Source: CAWUIH01 sp963922495 (GTDB taxonomy: Bacteria > Pseudomonadota > Gammaproteobacteria > Coxiellales > Coxiellaceae). From it: DNA of 36,410 nucleotides. Within the stretch, counting starts at the first letter, position 1. The number at the start of each line of letters is the position of its first letter. Where the stretch lies: assembly GCA_963922495.1 (NCBI GenBank), contig CAWUIH010000013.1:1-36410 (forward strand). Reading direction: 5' to 3'. The notes beneath the pieces were generated by a model. The model made no database searches, was not told the DNA's origin, and saw only the letters and a program-made list of their open reading frames with translations. Below, piece after piece: positions 26,390 to 35,897 of the stretch. The translations under genes were made by a program, and so were the position numbers.

Positions 26390-28198
26390 TTATTTATTAC
26401 TACGCTTACGTTCATGCGCCTTCAATAATTTCTTACGAATACGAATCGCCTCAGGAGTCACTTCCACCAACTCATCATCGGCAATAAATTGCAATGCCTG
26501 TTCAAGCGTAAATTTAATCGGAGGTGTCAGTAAAATATTTTCATCACTGCCTGCAGCGCGGATATTAGTCAGTTGTTTAGCTTTCGCAACATTCACCACT
26601 AAATCCGTATCACGAGAATATTGCCCTACGACCATTCCTTCATAAACTTCTGTTTGAGGACCGATGAATAAATTACCGCGCTCTTGTAAATTAAACAGCG
26701 CAAAACCGGTTGAAACTCCTGGACCGTTGGCAATCATTACACCACGATTACGAGTTTGCATTTCACCTTGAATTACCGCGGCATAGTGATCAAAATTATG
26801 ATACATCACACCAGAACCGGATGTCAGCGTCAAAAATTTAGAATGGAAACCAATTAAACCGCGCGTAGGGATCATGTATTCCATGCGAACTCGACCTTTT
26901 CCGTCAGGGATCATATTTTTCAAATCTCCTTTTCGAGCCGCCAATTGTTGCATCATTGCCCCTTGATGCGTTTCTTCCACATCTAAAATAAGGCTCTCAA
27001 ATGGTTCACTAGGTTCGCCATCAATTTCTCTGATAATCACTTCAGGACGCGAAACTGAAAATTCGTATCCTTCTCTGCGCATATTTTCAATTAATACCGA
27101 TAAATGCAACTCACCGCGACCCGATACAATAAACTTATCGGCATCACTACCTGGCTTTACACGCAATGCGACGTTAGCGATTAGTTCTCGCTGCAAACGA
27201 TCACTGATTTGACGGCTGGTTAAAAATTTCCCCTCTCGACCAGCGAAAGGTGAGCTATTAACTTGAAAAGTCATACTCACTGTCGGCTCATCCACTGTTA
27301 ACGCCGGTAATGCCACCACATCAGCAGGATCACACAATGTATCTGAAATACGCAACTTATCAATGCCTGTAATTGCAATAATATCCCCCGCTTCAGCCTG
27401 ATCAACCTCAACGCGTTTTAGCCCCATAAACCCTAAAATTTGCAACACCTTACCATTGCGCTTTTTTCCTTCACAATCAATAATAGTCACTGGCATATTC
27501 GCCTTTAGTCGACCACGCTGAATACGACCAATACCAATAGCACCCACGTAGCTAGAATAATCTAGTGAAGAAATTTGCATTTGAAATGACGCATCCAGAT
27601 CAACCTGCGGTGGTGAAACTTGGGCAACAATAGTTTCGAATAACGGCATCATATCCTTTTGCTCATCTTCAAGCTCCTTAACCGCGAAGCCTTGTAATGC
27701 AGAAGCATAAATCACTGAAAAATCCAGTTGTTCATCGGTAGCATCGAGGCTAACGAACAAATCAAACACTTGCTCTATCGCACAGTCAGGATCTGCACCG
27801 TCCCGATCCACTTTATTAACGACAACAATGGGTTTCAACCCATAACTAAAGGCCTTTTGAGTAACAAAGCGAGTTTGCGGCATTGGTCCTTCAACAGCGT
27901 CAACTAACAATAATACTGAATCAACCATCGATAAAATACGCTCGACCTCACCACCAAAATCGGCGTGTCCAGGTGTATCCACAATATTGATGCGATAGTC
28001 TTGCCATTGAATAGCGGTATTTTTAGCAAGGATAGTAATACCGCGTTCTTTCTCCAAATCATTTGAATCCATCACTCGCTCAACGAGTTCAGCACGGCTT
28101 GCGAGCGTACCCGATTGACGTAGCAATTGATCAACTAATGTGGTTTTACCATGATCGACATGGGCGATAATAGCAATATTTCTTATTTTTTCAATCAT
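26390..28198 (-). CDS. bipA: Ribosome-associated GTPase BipA/TypA
   Basis: 602 residues, near the E. coli length of 607. It is a translation-factor-family GTPase that helps 50S subunit assembly, particularly in cold or stress. The G motifs are AHVDHGKTT (G1, about 13-21), RGITI (G2), DTPGHADFGGEV (G3) and VVNKVDRDGA (G4). The C-terminal part has the BipA-specific region with YMIPTRGLIGFHS and the RNRGVMIANGPG segment. It follows an MFS gene by 38 nt on the same strand. Confidence 0.97.
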   Translation of the reverse strand: MIEKIRNIAIIAHVDHGKTTLVDQLLRQSGTLASRAELVERVMDSNDLEKERGITILAKNTAIQWQDYRINIVDTPGHADFGGEVERILSMVDSVLLLVDAVEGPMPQTRFVTQKAFSYGLKPIVVVNKVDRDGADPDCAIEQVFDLFVSLDATDEQLDFSVIYASALQGFAVKELEDEQKDMMPLFETIVAQVSPPQVDLDASFQMQISSLDYSSYVGAIGIGRIQRGRLKANMPVTIIDCEGKKRNGKVLQILGFMGLKRVEVDQAEAGDIIAITGIDKLRISDTLCDPADVVALPALTVDEPTVSMTFQVNSSPFAGREGKFLTSRQISDRLQRELIANVALRVKPGSDADKFIVSGRGELHLSVLIENMRREGYEFSVSRPEVIIREIDGEPSEPFESLILDVEETHQGAMMQQLAARKGDLKNMIPDGKGRVRMEYMIPTRGLIGFHSKFLTLTSGSGVMYHNFDHYAAVIQGEMQTRNRGVMIANGPGVSTGFALFNLQERGNLFIGPQTEVYEGMVVGQYSRDTDLVVNVAKAKQLTNIRAAGSDENILLTPPIKFTLEQALQFIADDELVEVTPEAIRIRKKLLKAHERKRSNK

Positions 28199-28236
28199 TT
28201 AAGTATCTTGCGCTCTTGGTCAAAAACGGGAGTATA

Positions 28237-29742
28237 TCATGATTTAGGCTCTCGCAAGAAAAAGGAGATAATTAATGCAACCAGTGACAATATTAACATA
28301 ATCGCTATCACATCGTGGTAGGCGACCACAAATGACGATTTTACCCAACCACTCACGATCGGCACCAGGTCGGGGGAAACAATTTTTTTAACGTAACTGA
28401 TATTATGCGCGCCGCTAATGACAGGCTCGAACAACTGTGAACTGAGATTCATATGCTGTGCCGCTACAGTTTGAGTAAAGTGATGCAACCCAATCGCTGA
28501 CAGCATTGCACCCGACAATCCAACCCCAATGGCACCGGAAAAAAATGCTATGGTAATAAATACCCCGTAACCAACACCCTGTTGCTGAGGAGCTACTACA
28601 TTAACTGCAGCATAATTACTAGCAGAAAACATGACGCCAACGTTCACGCCGATTAGCATTAATCCTAATAAAAAAGTGACCCAACTGATAGTATCGCCAC
28701 TGAATAAAAACAACAAATACCCTAAAACACTAGCAAACTGTGAAATAATAATTAATTTCCGGACGCCAAAACGCGTCACTGCTTTGCCCGTTATTGGACC
28801 CACAATACCCATCACCACAGTACTCGTTAGCAAAATCAAACCTACGTGAGACGGCTCAAACTGCAAAATATTTTGCAAATACAGTGGTAGCACGAAAATA
28901 AGTGCTACAAAAGTATATTGGAACAACAATCTCACCACGCAAATCAATGAGAATGATGACTGATTAAAAATACTCAAATCAACTAATGGGTATGGGCAAC
29001 GTTTCTGTAAGATGATAAACAATCCCATCAATACCGTCGCTATAGCCAAACAACTGATAAACAAACCAGAACCAACGCCCCAATGATTGATTTCGTTAAA
29101 TGCAAATAAGTATAGAATTAGTGCGAGTGCGAGAATTATGGCACTAAAATAATCAACGTATTTTTCTTTTAAAGTTATTTCATCACGGCTGCAAAAATAA
29201 AATACTAACAGACAACAGACGACACAAATAGGCAAATTCACTAAAAATACGTAGCGCCAACTAGCAAACTGAGTTATAAAACCACCGATGGTTGGTCCAA
29301 TGGCTTGCCCCACACCAGTAAATGTAATCAAAATGCCGATTGCTACACTGCGCTTTTCAGGTGGGAAAATTCGATTCGCTAAAATAATCGCCATTGGAAA
29401 CGATTGCGCCATGCCTATACCCTGGAAAATTCTTCCAATGATTAATAACGGAATATTCGGTGCAAATCCAGCAATGGCGGAACCCAAGAAGAAAATCACA
29501 ATACCACTACAAAATACTTTTTTCGCTCCCACGATATCTGAAATCTTACCCACTAGTATCACAGTCGACGCAAATACCAGCAAATATACGTTGTTTACCC
29601 ACTGCAGTTGAGTCATTGAAGCCTGAAAAAAACGCCCTATGATCGGTAGAGCCACAGTAACAATCGTCAAGTCAATATTCAGAATTAGTATGGTGAGTCC
29701 CAAACCGAATAATGCCAAACTACTTACAAGATTTCTATTCAT
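28237..29742 (-). CDS. MFS exporter, DHA2 family (second in the window)
   Basis: 501 residues from ATG 29742; a TTG one codon earlier has the less usual start. Fourteen membrane helices are expected. The DHA2 helix-1 motif NIDLTIVTVALPIIG has its Asp at 24. Motif A is VGKISDIVGAKKVF, and motif C is in GPTIGGFITQFASW. A large periplasmic loop near 410-460 (AAQHMNLSSQLFEPVISGAHN) is typical of 14-helix members. The substrate is unknown, and no fusion-protein partner (EmrA type) lies beside it. Divergent from the Cys-rich membrane protein gene. Confidence 0.88.
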   Translation of the reverse strand: MNRNLVSSLALFGLGLTILILNIDLTIVTVALPIIGRFFQASMTQLQWVNNVYLLVFASTVILVGKISDIVGAKKVFCSGIVIFFLGSAIAGFAPNIPLLIIGRIFQGIGMAQSFPMAIILANRIFPPEKRSVAIGILITFTGVGQAIGPTIGGFITQFASWRYVFLVNLPICVVCCLLVFYFCSRDEITLKEKYVDYFSAIILALALILYLFAFNEINHWGVGSGLFISCLAIATVLMGLFIILQKRCPYPLVDLSIFNQSSFSLICVVRLLFQYTFVALIFVLPLYLQNILQFEPSHVGLILLTSTVVMGIVGPITGKAVTRFGVRKLIIISQFASVLGYLLFLFSGDTISWVTFLLGLMLIGVNVGVMFSASNYAAVNVVAPQQQGVGYGVFITIAFFSGAIGVGLSGAMLSAIGLHHFTQTVAAQHMNLSSQLFEPVISGAHNISYVKKIVSPDLVPIVSGWVKSSFVVAYHDVIAIMLILSLVALIISFFLREPKS

Positions 29743-29883
29743 CAAAAAATACCTAAATGATTTAATATATCACAAATAAATTTATAAAGTTGCAGTAATG
29801 ATTTTAGACTCATAATGTAATAAACTTGCATTAGTAGAATATAAAACCAAAAATAATTTTTTTTAATGTTATGGAGTCTTAGG

Positions 29884-30603
29884 ATGGAATCACCACTTAA
29901 CCCCAATAATTCTCATATAGAAATGCAACCAGTCTCGCAGAGACAACCAGAATCAGAAAATCGGAATAGCGATCTTCAACCATCGACTGAATCAAATTCC
30001 TACTCATCCGAATGCTATTACTGGTCATACCTTGTCATTGGCAACACCTTGACTGTCGCTTCCTTTGGCCTGTGCGTGTGGCTTTTATTGCTGAACAACA
30101 ACGAAAGTGAACGCCTGCGAGAACAAGCATGGAGTCAACAAACCGCAGGTTGCGATAATTCAACTCAAACTTGTGAACAAGTATTTGGAAGGATCTCATA
30201 CCATCAGGGACCGGATTTTTGTGAAAATCCTGCTAAAAAGCCACTATGCCCTGCGGTATCCTTGAATAGCACCAACGCAGCAATTGCCAATATCACGCTT
30301 TACTTAGTATCTACAGCTTGTCAAACTATTTGCATCAGCTACCATCCACAAGATGCTCAATCCATTACTGCTCTTATTTTCGCTATATTTTTCTTTATTA
30401 TCGGAGCACTATCAATAGTCTTAACTTGTACACCAGCTAACGCTCTCCTCTACGATCGTCTCGCAGACAGGCTTGGAGTAGAAGCTATCTACAGATGTTG
30501 GTCCCGCGAAAATTGTGCAATACTCGGTTCTGCCTCAGCAAACCGGGTAGTTGGTGATGAAGTAGACTTCCCATTTCAATACATAGCTAGACATTCCCTA
30601 TGA
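29884..30603 (+). CDS. Unrecognised membrane protein with Cys-rich loop
   Basis: 239 residues from ATG 29884, with GGAG 7 nt upstream. A hydrophilic, Ser/Glu/Gln-rich N-terminus (about 1-45) has no signal peptide. Helix 1 (about 50-70, LVIGNTLTVASFGLCVWLLL) is followed by a loop of about 60 residues with four Cys (AGCDNSTQTCEQ; DFCENPAKKPLCP) that could form disulfides. Two further hydrophobic segments follow (about 130-150 and 162-185, LIFAIFFFIIGALSIVLTC), then a C-terminal tail of about 55 residues. I recognise no family. The polar N-terminus, lone position and lack of homologs known to me fit a species-specific envelope or effector protein. Confidence 0.6.
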   Translation: MESPLNPNNSHIEMQPVSQRQPESENRNSDLQPSTESNSYSSECYYWSYLVIGNTLTVASFGLCVWLLLLNNNESERLREQAWSQQTAGCDNSTQTCEQVFGRISYHQGPDFCENPAKKPLCPAVSLNSTNAAIANITLYLVSTACQTICISYHPQDAQSITALIFAIFFFIIGALSIVLTCTPANALLYDRLADRLGVEAIYRCWSRENCAILGSASANRVVGDEVDFPFQYIARHSL

Positions 30604-30692
30604 ACTCAAAGGCAAATATGCCATTTATACTCCCATATTATCTTTTGCACTGATATTGGCATGGTCAGTAATTAGTGCTAGGGTATTTGATA

Positions 30693-31376
30693 ATGAAAAC
30701 TAAAAATTTTATCCTAAATTTATTTTCTGGATTACTTTTTACCTGCTACAGTATGACAACATTAGCTTTGCCCCCCAAGTTTGTTTACCTAACACAAATC
30801 GATTCTCGAATCATTCAAGACGTCAGATATTATACAAGTAATAATTTTGTAGGACATCCAATTGCTGGTTACAAAAAACCGATTATTATTCTCACTAAAC
30901 CTACAGCCTTGGCATTGCGACGCGTAGAAAATCAACTCAATCGACGAGGCTTGGGTCTAAAAGTGTATGATGCCTATCGCCCACAAATGGCAGTTGATGA
31001 TTTTATTAAATTTAGCGCCGACACCGCCGACCAAAAAACCAAAGCTGATTATTATCCCAACGTTAATAAAGCAGATTTTTTCAAACTCGGCTATGTGGCA
31101 TCACGATCAAGCCACACACGCGGTAGCACTGTAGACCTTACTATTATTGATCTCAACACAAAAAAATCTTTAGATATGGGGACTCATTTTGATTTCATGG
31201 ACGTATTGTCACATCCATTGAACCATGCGGTCACTGATGTACAATTTAAAAACCGCATGCTCCTTCGAAAATTAATGCTCAAAAATGGCTTTCAGCCACT
31301 GAGTACTGAGTGGTGGCATTTCACTCTAAAAAAAGAACCTTATCCAAATACATATTTTAACTTTCCTATTGAATAA
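30693..31376 (+). CDS. Periplasmic D-Ala-D-Ala dipeptidase (VanX/DdpX type)
   Basis: 227 residues from ATG 30693, with AGGG 9 nt upstream; a GTG at 30675 is in frame but leaves the signal peptide less well placed. A signal peptide (about 1-26, ending TTLA) exports it. The M15 zinc ligands are all present: H141 and D148 in SSHTRGSTVD, and H209 with catalytic E206 in EWWHF; R96 in YDAYRPQ matches the conserved Arg. The enzyme splits D-Ala-D-Ala. In bacteria without a vancomycin cluster, and with an export signal as here, it probably recycles peptidoglycan dipeptide. No vanA/vanH or ddp transport genes are adjacent. Confidence 0.9.
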   Translation: MKTKNFILNLFSGLLFTCYSMTTLALPPKFVYLTQIDSRIIQDVRYYTSNNFVGHPIAGYKKPIIILTKPTALALRRVENQLNRRGLGLKVYDAYRPQMAVDDFIKFSADTADQKTKADYYPNVNKADFFKLGYVASRSSHTRGSTVDLTIIDLNTKKSLDMGTHFDFMDVLSHPLNHAVTDVQFKNRMLLRKLMLKNGFQPLSTEWWHFTLKKEPYPNTYFNFPIE

Positions 31377-31450
31377 ATCATAATCTCTCCTCTTTTTGTT
31401 AAACGCGTATAGCTTTTAATTATTAATAAAAGTATCTTTTGTGCTTTAAA

Positions 31451-31469
31451 AAAATACTAAAGGTATTTT
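31451..31469. other. AT-rich hairpin in the gap after the dipeptidase gene
   Basis: AAAATAC and GTATTTT pair across a 5-nt loop within a 257-bp, very AT-rich gap (31377-31633). There is an A run on one side and only a short T run on the other. It might be a weak bidirectional terminator. I see nothing else in this gap apart from the GAGGAG ribosome site at 31621-31626. Confidence 0.3.
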
Positions 31470-31633
31470 CCCATAAAAAATATTATCTAAATTCTTAAAT
31501 AATTCTAAATAATCAAATTTCTAAAAATATTTTCAAATTTTAATTTTTTTTTAACTTAAGCCCACTATCATTTAATCCTTAATTAATGTTTTTATATATT
31601 CTATTTTTTTATCTATAATCGAGGAGACATACT

Positions 31634-32278
31634 ATGCGAACTAAACAAAACAACGACAACACACAAACCGAACAGGAAATTAATGCGCAAAATAGACTAA
31701 GAAGCGGTACAGAAGAGTTTTATCCAGAGGATGATGATGATGGTACGGTTGAAGAACAGAATCGGCAAGCAGCTTCTAACACACGAAATGCATCGCGAAG
31801 TGTTACAGAGATACCTGGTTCAAATGCAGGTGCTGTTATGAGAATTATTAATGACAGTGACATGGAAATCTTAGGTCTTCTTGGAACACCTCATCGAGGT
31901 GAAAGCAGTAAACCAGTTGTTTCAATGTCAACTGTGAAAAGAGGTGCTATAGGCGCTGGAATTGTTGCAACCGCTGGTGGATCAGGCTGTTTTGTCGCTA
32001 AATTAACTGGGGCCTCTCTTTCACAAGTTAAATTTCTTGCGTTTGCTAGTAAGCTATTGATATCATTGAATGCGATACCAGGATGGGGCCAAGTAGCTTG
32101 TGCTGCAGGATTCGGCTTAATCGCGCTAGGAATCGTTATTACTGCTGCAGTTAAAAAGTTTAGAAATTCAACACCTAATAATGAAGCAACAGTATTTCGT
32201 TCATCTGGGGCAAGAGTAGTTGAAACTAACAATGATAATCCTCTTAGCGAACACCCACTAATACCTCAACCCCATTAG
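31634..32278 (+). CDS. Orphan protein with C-terminal hydrophobic module, copy A
   Basis: 214 residues; GAGGAG lies 7 nt before the ATG. The first 95 residues are polar and low in complexity (many Asn, Glu and Asp, including EDDDDGTVEE) without a signal peptide. Then comes a hydrophobic module (about 98-175): a Gly/Ala-rich helix (GAIGAGIVATAGGSG), a short amphipathic middle, the motif SLNAIPGWGQ, and a second helix (GFGLIALGIVITAAV). A polar tail follows. The same module occurs in the next gene. I do not recognise the family. A polar N-terminus plus a late membrane hairpin is a common layout of effectors that insert into host membranes, but that is inference. Confidence 0.6.
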   Translation: MRTKQNNDNTQTEQEINAQNRLRSGTEEFYPEDDDDGTVEEQNRQAASNTRNASRSVTEIPGSNAGAVMRIINDSDMEILGLLGTPHRGESSKPVVSMSTVKRGAIGAGIVATAGGSGCFVAKLTGASLSQVKFLAFASKLLISLNAIPGWGQVACAAGFGLIALGIVITAAVKKFRNSTPNNEATVFRSSGARVVETNNDNPLSEHPLIPQPH

Positions 32279-32336
32279 CGGCATAATATAAGCTAGTGTA
32301 ATTGACGTAATTTTATCATTTTTATCTGAGGAAACC

Positions 32337-33332
32337 ATGCGGAACATCGACCAACAAACTATTAACCAAATAAATCAACAAATTCAACCCACCACAAAAG
32401 ATAATATCGAAAATTTGGTGAGAAACAAGATTCAAGAAATCTTGATAAGCCATTTTGTGACTAAACTCGGTTCGAGATTTTATGAAAATGGCACCTATGA
32501 ATTTATGAGAATATCATCTAAAGGAAACCCAAACATATATCATTATAGTATTACATATCAGTTACCAGGTGCAGATGCACTAGCTCAGAATCTGAATGTC
32601 AAAGCTTCAATAACTACAACGTGTGTGGAAAATGAACTGATACAGATTAAATTTGATGATATTCGTCTAAATGACGTTAGTTTAATTGCAGAAGATCCAG
32701 AAAATGCGTCTTATTATGGACTAGAGGACTGTCTGAATAATACAAATGGTAGCCCAATAAATGAAAAACCTTTCAAATTCAACGCTGATAATCCAGCACC
32801 ACATCAGTCACCAGTAAATTTAAATAGTGATAATAAGCAGCGTTTAAACCCACAAGCAGCAAAACATTGGAAAATATTTTCTAAAGAAAATATGGGTAAA
32901 CTATTAAATTCTTCACCAAATGATGTGCCAGCACAACCACAACCTCAAAAATATAGCGCTCTCAAGATAGCTGGCGCTACGGTTGTCGCTAGTGCTGCCG
33001 GAGCTGGATCGGCATATTACGCTGCGCGTTTATCAGGTTTGAAATTGGCGGTGCATCATGTTCCATTCATTGCAAAATTCTTTTTGGCTCTCAATGCTGT
33101 GCCTGTCTACGGTCAAATTATGTGTGCAGTGGGTCTGGGCTTGTTAGCTCTGGGCGTAATGAGTTATGGTATTTATCAATGCTTCAATAAGCCTCCAGCG
33201 GCAACAGCAGATACAGGACTATTTAAACTAGACAGGAATAGCGATATTAAAGATATGAAGTCTAGTGCAAAACCACCAGAATCTTCATTAGGAAGTAATG
33301 ATGAATCTACTCCGTTGATAACGGCATCTTAA
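32337..33332 (+). CDS. Orphan protein with C-terminal hydrophobic module, copy B
   Basis: 331 residues; GAGGAAA precedes the ATG. The N-terminal part (about 1-130, with the segment FYENGTYEFMRISSKGN) looks like a folded alpha/beta domain of unknown kind, and a polar Asn/Pro-rich linker (about 135-210) follows. The hydrophobic module (about 212-285) matches the preceding gene: Ala/Gly-rich helix ATVVASAAGAGSAYYAARLSG, then FLALNAVPVYGQIMCAVG and LGLLALGVMSYGIY. The tail is polar. It starts 58 nt after copy A, probably in one transcript, and its 3' end overlaps the opposing MFS gene by 26 bp. No family recognised. Confidence 0.6.
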   Translation: MRNIDQQTINQINQQIQPTTKDNIENLVRNKIQEILISHFVTKLGSRFYENGTYEFMRISSKGNPNIYHYSITYQLPGADALAQNLNVKASITTTCVENELIQIKFDDIRLNDVSLIAEDPENASYYGLEDCLNNTNGSPINEKPFKFNADNPAPHQSPVNLNSDNKQRLNPQAAKHWKIFSKENMGKLLNSSPNDVPAQPQPQKYSALKIAGATVVASAAGAGSAYYAARLSGLKLAVHHVPFIAKFFLALNAVPVYGQIMCAVGLGLLALGVMSYGIYQCFNKPPAATADTGLFKLDRNSDIKDMKSSAKPPESSLGSNDESTPLITAS

Positions 33333-34725
33333 GATTTTCTTTGGTGATTGAAAACACATAGCATAGGCGATAAAAAACCGCCAAAGATAATATTAAAAAT
33401 ATCGAAAGCGCTAGAAAAGCGACACTAAAAGCGTAACGTGGAATATGATGGCTGAGATGATTATCACCAATGGTGATAATCATCACCACTGCAGCGTAAG
33501 CAATGCCAAAGCTGCTGCTGAGTTGAATAATAGCGCTTAAAATAGTCGTACCAGCACTGATTTCCCCTCCTGGCAAGGTACGATAAGCATTGGCATTGCT
33601 GGTAGTGAATAAAATAGACCCAAAGAAACCCACCACCATCTGTTGAAACCCTAAAATAATCGGAGAAAAGTAAAAAGTATTGATTTCATAACTCAGAAAA
33701 AACACTAATATCACTAAATTAGTGTAAAAAATGATTGTTGGGTGCTTAAATTTTAGAGCCCAACGTCGAATCATAAGTCGACTAACCAAGGCACCCAATG
33801 CCCATGGAAACACCATAAGACCAGCTTGAAAAGCAGAATATCCATAAACCGTTTGTAACATTAGTGGGATTAGAAATGGCACCGTTGACAGGGTGAATCG
33901 CATCAAAAAAGATGCCAATGCGTTCATACGGAACGCTTTATTGCGAAATATTGTAAAATCTAATAAGATATTTTTAGCGTATTTATGATGAGAACGATAG
34001 CACATAGCCAAAAATAGCGAACCAAATAGGATAAATATCTTATCCGCTACACTGTATAATGGGTCAACCACAACATCAATAAAAGACATTCCCAGTGCTA
34101 AAGCACCACCGATCAAAATAAACCCCAGCCAGTCAAAGCGCCGTTTGACGGGGTCGGACAATTTTGGCAGATAGGTGGCGATCAGAATTATTCCTATGAT
34201 ACCGAAGGGCACGGTGATAAAAAAATTCCAGCGCCAACTGAGATACGTGGTCACTGTACCGCCCACGATGGGTCCAAATGCCAAACCAATGACGGTGTAG
34301 GTGGAAGCACGAACCATGGCATAAATGGTATTTTCCTGGCCATAAACTCGAATCAATAAACGCCGCGCCACAGGAGCCATAAAAGCCCCTCCAACACCTT
34401 GCACCAAACGCCCAATAATCAACGTGGTAAGATTATTTGCCAAACCACAGGCCATTGAACTCACTGCGAATAATACAAACGCAAAACCCAAAGTGTAGCG
34501 AATACCGATACGCTCCACCATCCAAGAACTCACGGGTACAAACATTCCTAAGGTCAATAAATACAAAGTAATGATCACTTTTAGAGTAATTGGATTACTG
34601 TGTAATGCAAAAGCTATTTGTGGCAACGAGGTGTTCAGTAGCGTTGCATCCATAAATTCCATCATCATTGCCATTGCAATGATATAGATGCTGACTTTCT
34701 GGATTTTAGGTGTGATAACAGACAC
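33307..34725 (-). CDS. MFS exporter, DHA2 family (third in the window)
   Basis: 472 residues from GTG 34725 (no clear ribosome site). Fourteen helices are expected. The DHA2 motif MEFMDATLLNTSLPQI has its Asp at 26. Motif A falls in SSWMVERIGIRYTLG and is less typical than in the other two exporters, and motif C in GPIVGGTVTTYLSW. The substrate is unknown. Its 3' end overlaps the end of orphan copy B on the other strand by 26 bp. Confidence 0.86.
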   Translation of the reverse strand: MSVITPKIQKVSIYIIAMAMMMEFMDATLLNTSLPQIAFALHSNPITLKVIITLYLLTLGMFVPVSSWMVERIGIRYTLGFAFVLFAVSSMACGLANNLTTLIIGRLVQGVGGAFMAPVARRLLIRVYGQENTIYAMVRASTYTVIGLAFGPIVGGTVTTYLSWRWNFFITVPFGIIGIILIATYLPKLSDPVKRRFDWLGFILIGGALALGMSFIDVVVDPLYSVADKIFILFGSLFLAMCYRSHHKYAKNILLDFTIFRNKAFRMNALASFLMRFTLSTVPFLIPLMLQTVYGYSAFQAGLMVFPWALGALVSRLMIRRWALKFKHPTIIFYTNLVILVFFLSYEINTFYFSPIILGFQQMVVGFFGSILFTTSNANAYRTLPGGEISAGTTILSAIIQLSSSFGIAYAAVVMIITIGDNHLSHHIPRYAFSVAFLALSIFLILSLAVFYRLCYVFSITKENLKMPLSTE

Positions 34726-34855
34726 AACGATTGAATATCATAGTAAGAAATCGTAATTGTACTCTTTCAATATACCACATACAACTTTAAATCATTTAAC
34801 CTAGTTCAATAAATGATTATGGATTATCACCACCTTCACCAATAATGACGTGGCG

Positions 34856-35893
34856 TCAATGCAACGTACCACCACTGTAAAAGTTATTGTTGATCAATGT
34901 TTCAGCAATTTGCACAGCATTCAGCGCAGCTCCTTTGCGAATATTGTCAGCAACGACCCAAAGATTAATACCACGACTGTCGGTGATATCTTGTCTTACT
35001 CTACCGACGAAAACGGCGTCGGCATTGGCACCATGGGAAAAAGCAGTCGGATATTCATCATCGTTATCAATCAATACCACACCAGGCGCGGATCGTAAGC
35101 ATGCTTTGACTTCCTCAATCGCTATTTCACGTCGCGTTTCAATGTGAATTGCCTCAGAATGACCAAAGAATACTGGCACACGTACTGCAGTTGCATTCAC
35201 CAGAACATGATAATCGGCTAATATTTTTTGTGTTTCCCACACCATCTTCATTTCTTCTTTGGTGTAACCATTATCTTGGAATACGTCAATTTGCGGTAAT
35301 ACATTAAATGCCATTTGTTGCGGGAAAACCAGACTCTCAACCTCTTGACCATTCATTAATTTCGCGGTTTGAGAAGCCAACTCCTCTATTGCTTGTCGCC
35401 CAGCACCCGATACCGACTGATACGTAGCAACGTTAATACGCGCAATCCCAGCCACATCATAGATTGGTTTCAAAGCCACCAACATCTGAATGGTCGAACA
35501 ATTAGGATTGGCAATAATATTACTCGCACGGTAATCTGCTAACACATCGGCATTCACCTCTGGAATAACCAGCGGCACATCGTCGTTGTATCGAAAATAA
35601 GAAGTGTTATCAATCACAATGCAACCGGCATCCGCGGCCTTTTTAGCATATTCTGCTGAGCATTTAGCTCCTGCTGAGAAAAATGCAAAATGCACTTTCG
35701 AAAAATCGAATTCTGCTACATTCCGAACCGTACGACGTTTATCACCAAATAGTACTTTCTTTCCTTTTGAACGCTCACTGGCCAGTGGATATAACTTAGC
35801 TATTGGAAATTGTCGCTCATACAGAATGTTTAATAGTGACTCACCCACCACACCGGTCGCACCAACGACGGCCACATCATATTCTACTGACAT
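34856..35893 (-). CDS. asd: Aspartate-semialdehyde dehydrogenase
   Basis: 345 residues. The enzyme reduces aspartyl phosphate with NADPH to aspartate semialdehyde, the branch point to lysine, diaminopimelate, threonine and methionine. The nucleotide loop GATGVVGE is at 11-18 and the catalytic Cys is C132 in NPNCSTIQM. SVSGAGRQAIEEL and the C-terminal GHSEAIHIETRREI are typical. It starts 4 nt after the aroC stop, so the two are co-transcribed. In relatives asd is followed by fimV-truA; here an MFS gene follows instead. Confidence 0.96.
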   Translation of the reverse strand: MSVEYDVAVVGATGVVGESLLNILYERQFPIAKLYPLASERSKGKKVLFGDKRRTVRNVAEFDFSKVHFAFFSAGAKCSAEYAKKAADAGCIVIDNTSYFRYNDDVPLVIPEVNADVLADYRASNIIANPNCSTIQMLVALKPIYDVAGIARINVATYQSVSGAGRQAIEELASQTAKLMNGQEVESLVFPQQMAFNVLPQIDVFQDNGYTKEEMKMVWETQKILADYHVLVNATAVRVPVFFGHSEAIHIETRREIAIEEVKACLRSAPGVVLIDNDDEYPTAFSHGANADAVFVGRVRQDITDSRGINLWVVADNIRKGAALNAVQIAETLINNNFYSGGTLH

Positions 35894-35897
35894 ATTG

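Noticed and set aside
31614..31619. Perfect TATAAT before orphan copy A
   Set aside because: It is only 15 nt before the ATG, so transcription would begin after or within the GAGGAG ribosome site; probably chance in AT-rich DNA.
34790..34818. AATCATTT/AAATGATT inverted repeat with TTTAACCTAG inside
   Set aside because: The loop shares only about 10 nt with the ends of the palindromic element and there is no T run; too little to call a repeat copy or a terminator.
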